Shown here: positions 6,276-7,878 of the stretch, one piece after another
Layout of the letters: each line of letters begins with the position of its first letter
How positions within the stretch are numbered: position 1 is the stretch's first letter
From: Pseudomonadota bacterium
GTDB taxonomy: Bacteria > Pseudomonadota > Alphaproteobacteria > Rhizobiales > Rhizobiaceae
DNA length: 7,878 bases
Assembly (NCBI GenBank): GCA_003242525.1
Contig: QGUU01000097.1
Location: 1 to 7,878 of the forward strand
Direction: 5' to 3'
Program-made: the position numbers and the translations under genes
Notes under the pieces: model-generated
What the model was told of the DNA's origin: nothing
The model's database searches: none
What the model saw: the letters and a program-made list of their open reading frames with translations, nothing else

Positions 6276-7211
6276 TCAGTCGAAAAGGCTGGAGACAGAT
6301 TCCTCTGCCGCCGTGCGCGAGATTGCTTCGCCAATCAGGTCGGCGATCGATACGACGCGGATATTGTGGGCGTCGAGCACCGCCTGTGTCGGCTGGATGG
6401 AATCGGTGATGACCAGCTCCTGCAGTTGCGAGCCGGTGATACGGGCAATTGCGCCCCCCGACAGCACGCCATGGGTGATATAGGCGGTGACGCTGGAGGC
6501 GCCTTTTTCCAACAGGGCATCTGCAGCGTTGCAGAGCGTGCCGCCGGAATCGACGATGTCGTCGAACAGTATGCAGTCCTTGCCGTGCACGTTGCCGATG
6601 ACGTTCATCACTTCCGACTCGCCGGGGCGCTCGCGGCGCTTGTCGACGATGGCAAGCTGGCTGTCGATCCGCTTCGCCAGCGCCCGGGCGCGCACGACGC
6701 CGCCTACATCCGGCGACACGACCATGACGTTGGCAATCTGCTTGTATTTCGCCTTGACGTCGCGCGCCATCACGGGGACGGAGAAAAGGTTGTCGGTGGG
6801 AATGTCGAAGAAGCCTTGAATCTGGCCGGCGTGCAGGTCCATGGTCAGAACCCGGTTGGCACCCGCCTGTGTGATGAGATTTGCCACCAGCTTGGCCGAA
6901 ATGGGCGTGCGACCGGAAGCCCGGCGGTCCTGTCGGGCGTAGCCGAAATAGGGGATGACGGCAGTAATGCGCCGCGCCGACGACCGTCGGAACGCATCGA
7001 TCATGATCAGCAGTTCCATCAGGTGGTCGTTGGTCGGATAGGACGTCGATTGCAGGATAAAGACGTCCTCGCCTCGCACATTCTCCTGAATTTCGACGAA
7101 GATTTCCTGGTCGGCGAAGCGCCGTACGCTGGCCTTGCCCAACTGGATGTTGAGGTAGCGCGCAACCGCCTCGGCCAACACCCTGTTGGAATTGCCCGCG
7201 AAAAGTTTCAT
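6276..7211 (-). CDS. prs: Ribose-phosphate pyrophosphokinase (PRPP synthetase)
   Basis: Prs makes 5-phosphoribosyl-1-diphosphate from ribose-5-phosphate and ATP, the precursor for purines, pyrimidines, NAD, histidine and tryptophan. The protein has 311 residues, the normal length for class I enzymes. It shows R-F-A-D-Q-E at 31-36 (usually F-A/S-D-G-E), the R-Q-D-R-R region at 93-97, and M-D-L-H-A-G-Q at 124-130. The flexible-loop V-D-K-R-R at 189-193 carries catalytic Lys191 and Arg193. The PRPP-binding loop D-D-I-V-D-S-G-G-T is at 217-225. The ATG has a weak GAG-type ribosome site. It is cytoplasmic and normally hexameric. A promoter-like sequence lies about 35 bases upstream and an intrinsic terminator just downstream, so it is probably monocistronic. 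Confidence 0.97.
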   Translation of the reverse strand: MKLFAGNSNRVLAEAVARYLNIQLGKASVRRFADQEIFVEIQENVRGEDVFILQSTSYPTNDHLMELLIMIDAFRRSSARRITAVIPYFGYARQDRRASGRTPISAKLVANLITQAGANRVLTMDLHAGQIQGFFDIPTDNLFSVPVMARDVKAKYKQIANVMVVSPDVGGVVRARALAKRIDSQLAIVDKRRERPGESEVMNVIGNVHGKDCILFDDIVDSGGTLCNAADALLEKGASSVTAYITHGVLSGGAIARITGSQLQELVITDSIQPTQAVLDAHNIRVVSIADLIGEAISRTAAEESVSSLFD

Positions 7212-7244
7212 GTGCCGGTCTCGATGGTGGGGAAAGCTATCGGG

Positions 7245-7272
7245 CTTTTAGCGCCCCACGCTGCTATTGCAA
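7245..7272 (-). promoter_or_regulatory. Candidate promoter of prs
   Basis: TTGCAA (7272-7267) and TAAAAG (7250-7245) are 16 bases apart in the 113-base gap between the lipoprotein gene and prs. This gives a leader of about 25 to 30 bases. TTGCAA is self-complementary. The spacing is one base short of ideal. Confidence 0.35.
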
Positions 7273-7324
7273 GCGTTGTAATGGGAAAATCCCGCTCGTG
7301 GTCCACAGGGTGCCGGTTGTGTGG

Positions 7325-7878
7325 TCAGCCAGGCCTGCTCGCGAGCCAGTTGGCCAGTTGCTCGAAGGTCGCATCTGCCACTGCCTGCATGGTTGCCGGT
7401 GAAACGGCGCTCCAGTCCTGACCATTGCCCAGGGCGGGCGCCTTCTGCAGACCGTTGATGCGATGCAGCCTGTTTCCAGCGGGGTCGTACAGGTCCCAGA
7501 CATAGACGACCGTTACATCCTTGCCCTCGGTCAGCACCGAAAAATAACCCTTCAGGACGTGCGTGGCTGACGTGTCGCTGCTGCCGACTAGCTTGATGCC
7601 ACGTTCGCGAGCCTTGGCGTTCAAACGTTCCGTCAACGGTGCGGCGGCCTCTACAGATGTACCGACAAGGGGCGCGATCTGTATCCTGGGCCGGCCGGTT
7701 ACTGCCGCTGATTGTGCGGGCGAGGAGGGCGGGAGCGATGTCGCAGCGGTTCCGGCGGGGGCGGTGCCGGTGGCTTGCATGTCGCCGTCCTGTTTCGACG
7801 GTTCTGACTGCACTGCCTGTGGCGTGGCGGCCGAAGTCAGCACGTCGCTCGCGCTGTTGCACGAGGCAAGGGCAATCG
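7325..7878 (-). CDS. Predicted lipoprotein of unknown function, 5' end outside the window
   Basis: The visible part is about 184 residues. A GTG at 7843 is not the real start, because the frame stays open to the window edge and upstream residues read I-A-L-A-S-C-N-S. L-A-S-C is a lipobox, so the protein is probably exported, cleaved before this Cys and lipidated. The residue after Cys is Asn rather than Asp, which under the E. coli Lol rule favours the outer membrane. After the Cys comes a low-complexity Ala/Pro/Ser/Thr linker of about 50 residues. A folded domain of about 120 residues follows, including V-L-K-G-Y-F, V-V-Y-V-W-D-L-Y-D-P-A-G-N and a W-S-A-V-S-P motif. I do not recognise this domain. 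It may be an envelope protein; the gene ends 113 bases before prs. Confidence 0.8.
   Translation of the reverse strand, partial: IALASCNSASDVLTSAATPQAVQSEPSKQDGDMQATGTAPAGTAATSLPPSSPAQSAAVTGRPRIQIAPLVGTSVEAAAPLTERLNAKARERGIKLVGSSDTSATHVLKGYFSVLTEGKDVTVVYVWDLYDPAGNRLHRINGLQKAPALGNGQDWSAVSPATMQAVADATFEQLANWLASRPG

Noticed and set aside
6258..6292. CCAGCC and GGCTGG as a terminator for the plus-strand regulator gene
   Set aside because: The loop is 23 bases, the stem overlaps the prs coding end and no T-run follows.
7277..7293. GGGA-AAA-TCCC at about 7283-7293 as a terminator of the lipoprotein gene
   Set aside because: The stem is only 4 base pairs and there is no T-run after it on the minus strand.
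6366..7421. A 351-codon plus-strand frame opposite prs
   Set aside because: It is antisense to a complete, motif-rich Prs and has no recognisable domain.
1..7878. tRNA genes, CRISPR repeats, insertion sequences or phage attachment sites
   Set aside because: No TTCGA-type arm with a matching acceptor stem, no regularly spaced repeats, no transposase and no flanking direct repeats were seen. The gene content is ordinary chromosomal core.

Overview
This GC-rich window has the gene content, gene order and protein style of an alphaproteobacterium, most likely of the order Hyphomicrobiales (Rhizobiales; Mesorhizobium or another Phyllobacteriaceae member is my best guess). The guess rests on three things: the rplY-pth-ychF-MaoC-MaoC order, the L25 and Pth proteins with long C-terminal tails, and the sequence style of Prs. 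No database search was possible, so the genus is an inference. I see no mobile element, CRISPR array, rRNA or tRNA, and no sign of horizontal transfer.

Layout. Positions 1-202 hold no gene I can assign. Positions 203-3856, all on the minus strand, form a probable transcription unit read in the order rplY (ribosomal protein L25/CTC), pth (peptidyl-tRNA hydrolase), ychF (ribosome-associated P-loop ATPase) and two tandem MaoC-type hotdog proteins whose reading frames overlap by 4 bases. A good -35/-10 pair lies at 4031-4059, giving rplY a leader of about 170 bases. Weaker promoter-like sequences precede ychF and may uncouple it from the unit.

Positions 4067-6267 hold a divergent pair: a Fsr-family (fosmidomycin-resistance-like) MFS exporter on the minus strand and an AraC-family regulator with an N-terminal cupin-type domain on the plus strand. 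This resembles the E. coli nimR/nimT (yeaM/yeaN) arrangement of regulator and divergent exporter. The roughly 80-base shared promoter region carries an inverted repeat that could be the operator. Positions 6276-7211 (minus) encode Prs, the PRPP synthetase, whose probable intrinsic terminator lies inside the last codons of the convergent regulator gene. Positions 7325-7878 (minus) hold most of a lipoprotein gene whose 5' end runs off the window.

Function. rplY, pth and ychF all serve translation: 5S rRNA binding, recycling of peptidyl-tRNA, and ribosome-associated nucleotide hydrolysis. Prs supplies PRPP for nucleotide, His and Trp synthesis. The exporter and regulator look like a small inducible efflux module. 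The MaoC pair is the least understood coding part. I did not find a novel multi-gene system; the observations most worth a second look are the MaoC pair, the exporter/regulator promoter region with its uncertain exporter start, and the overlapping terminator of prs.
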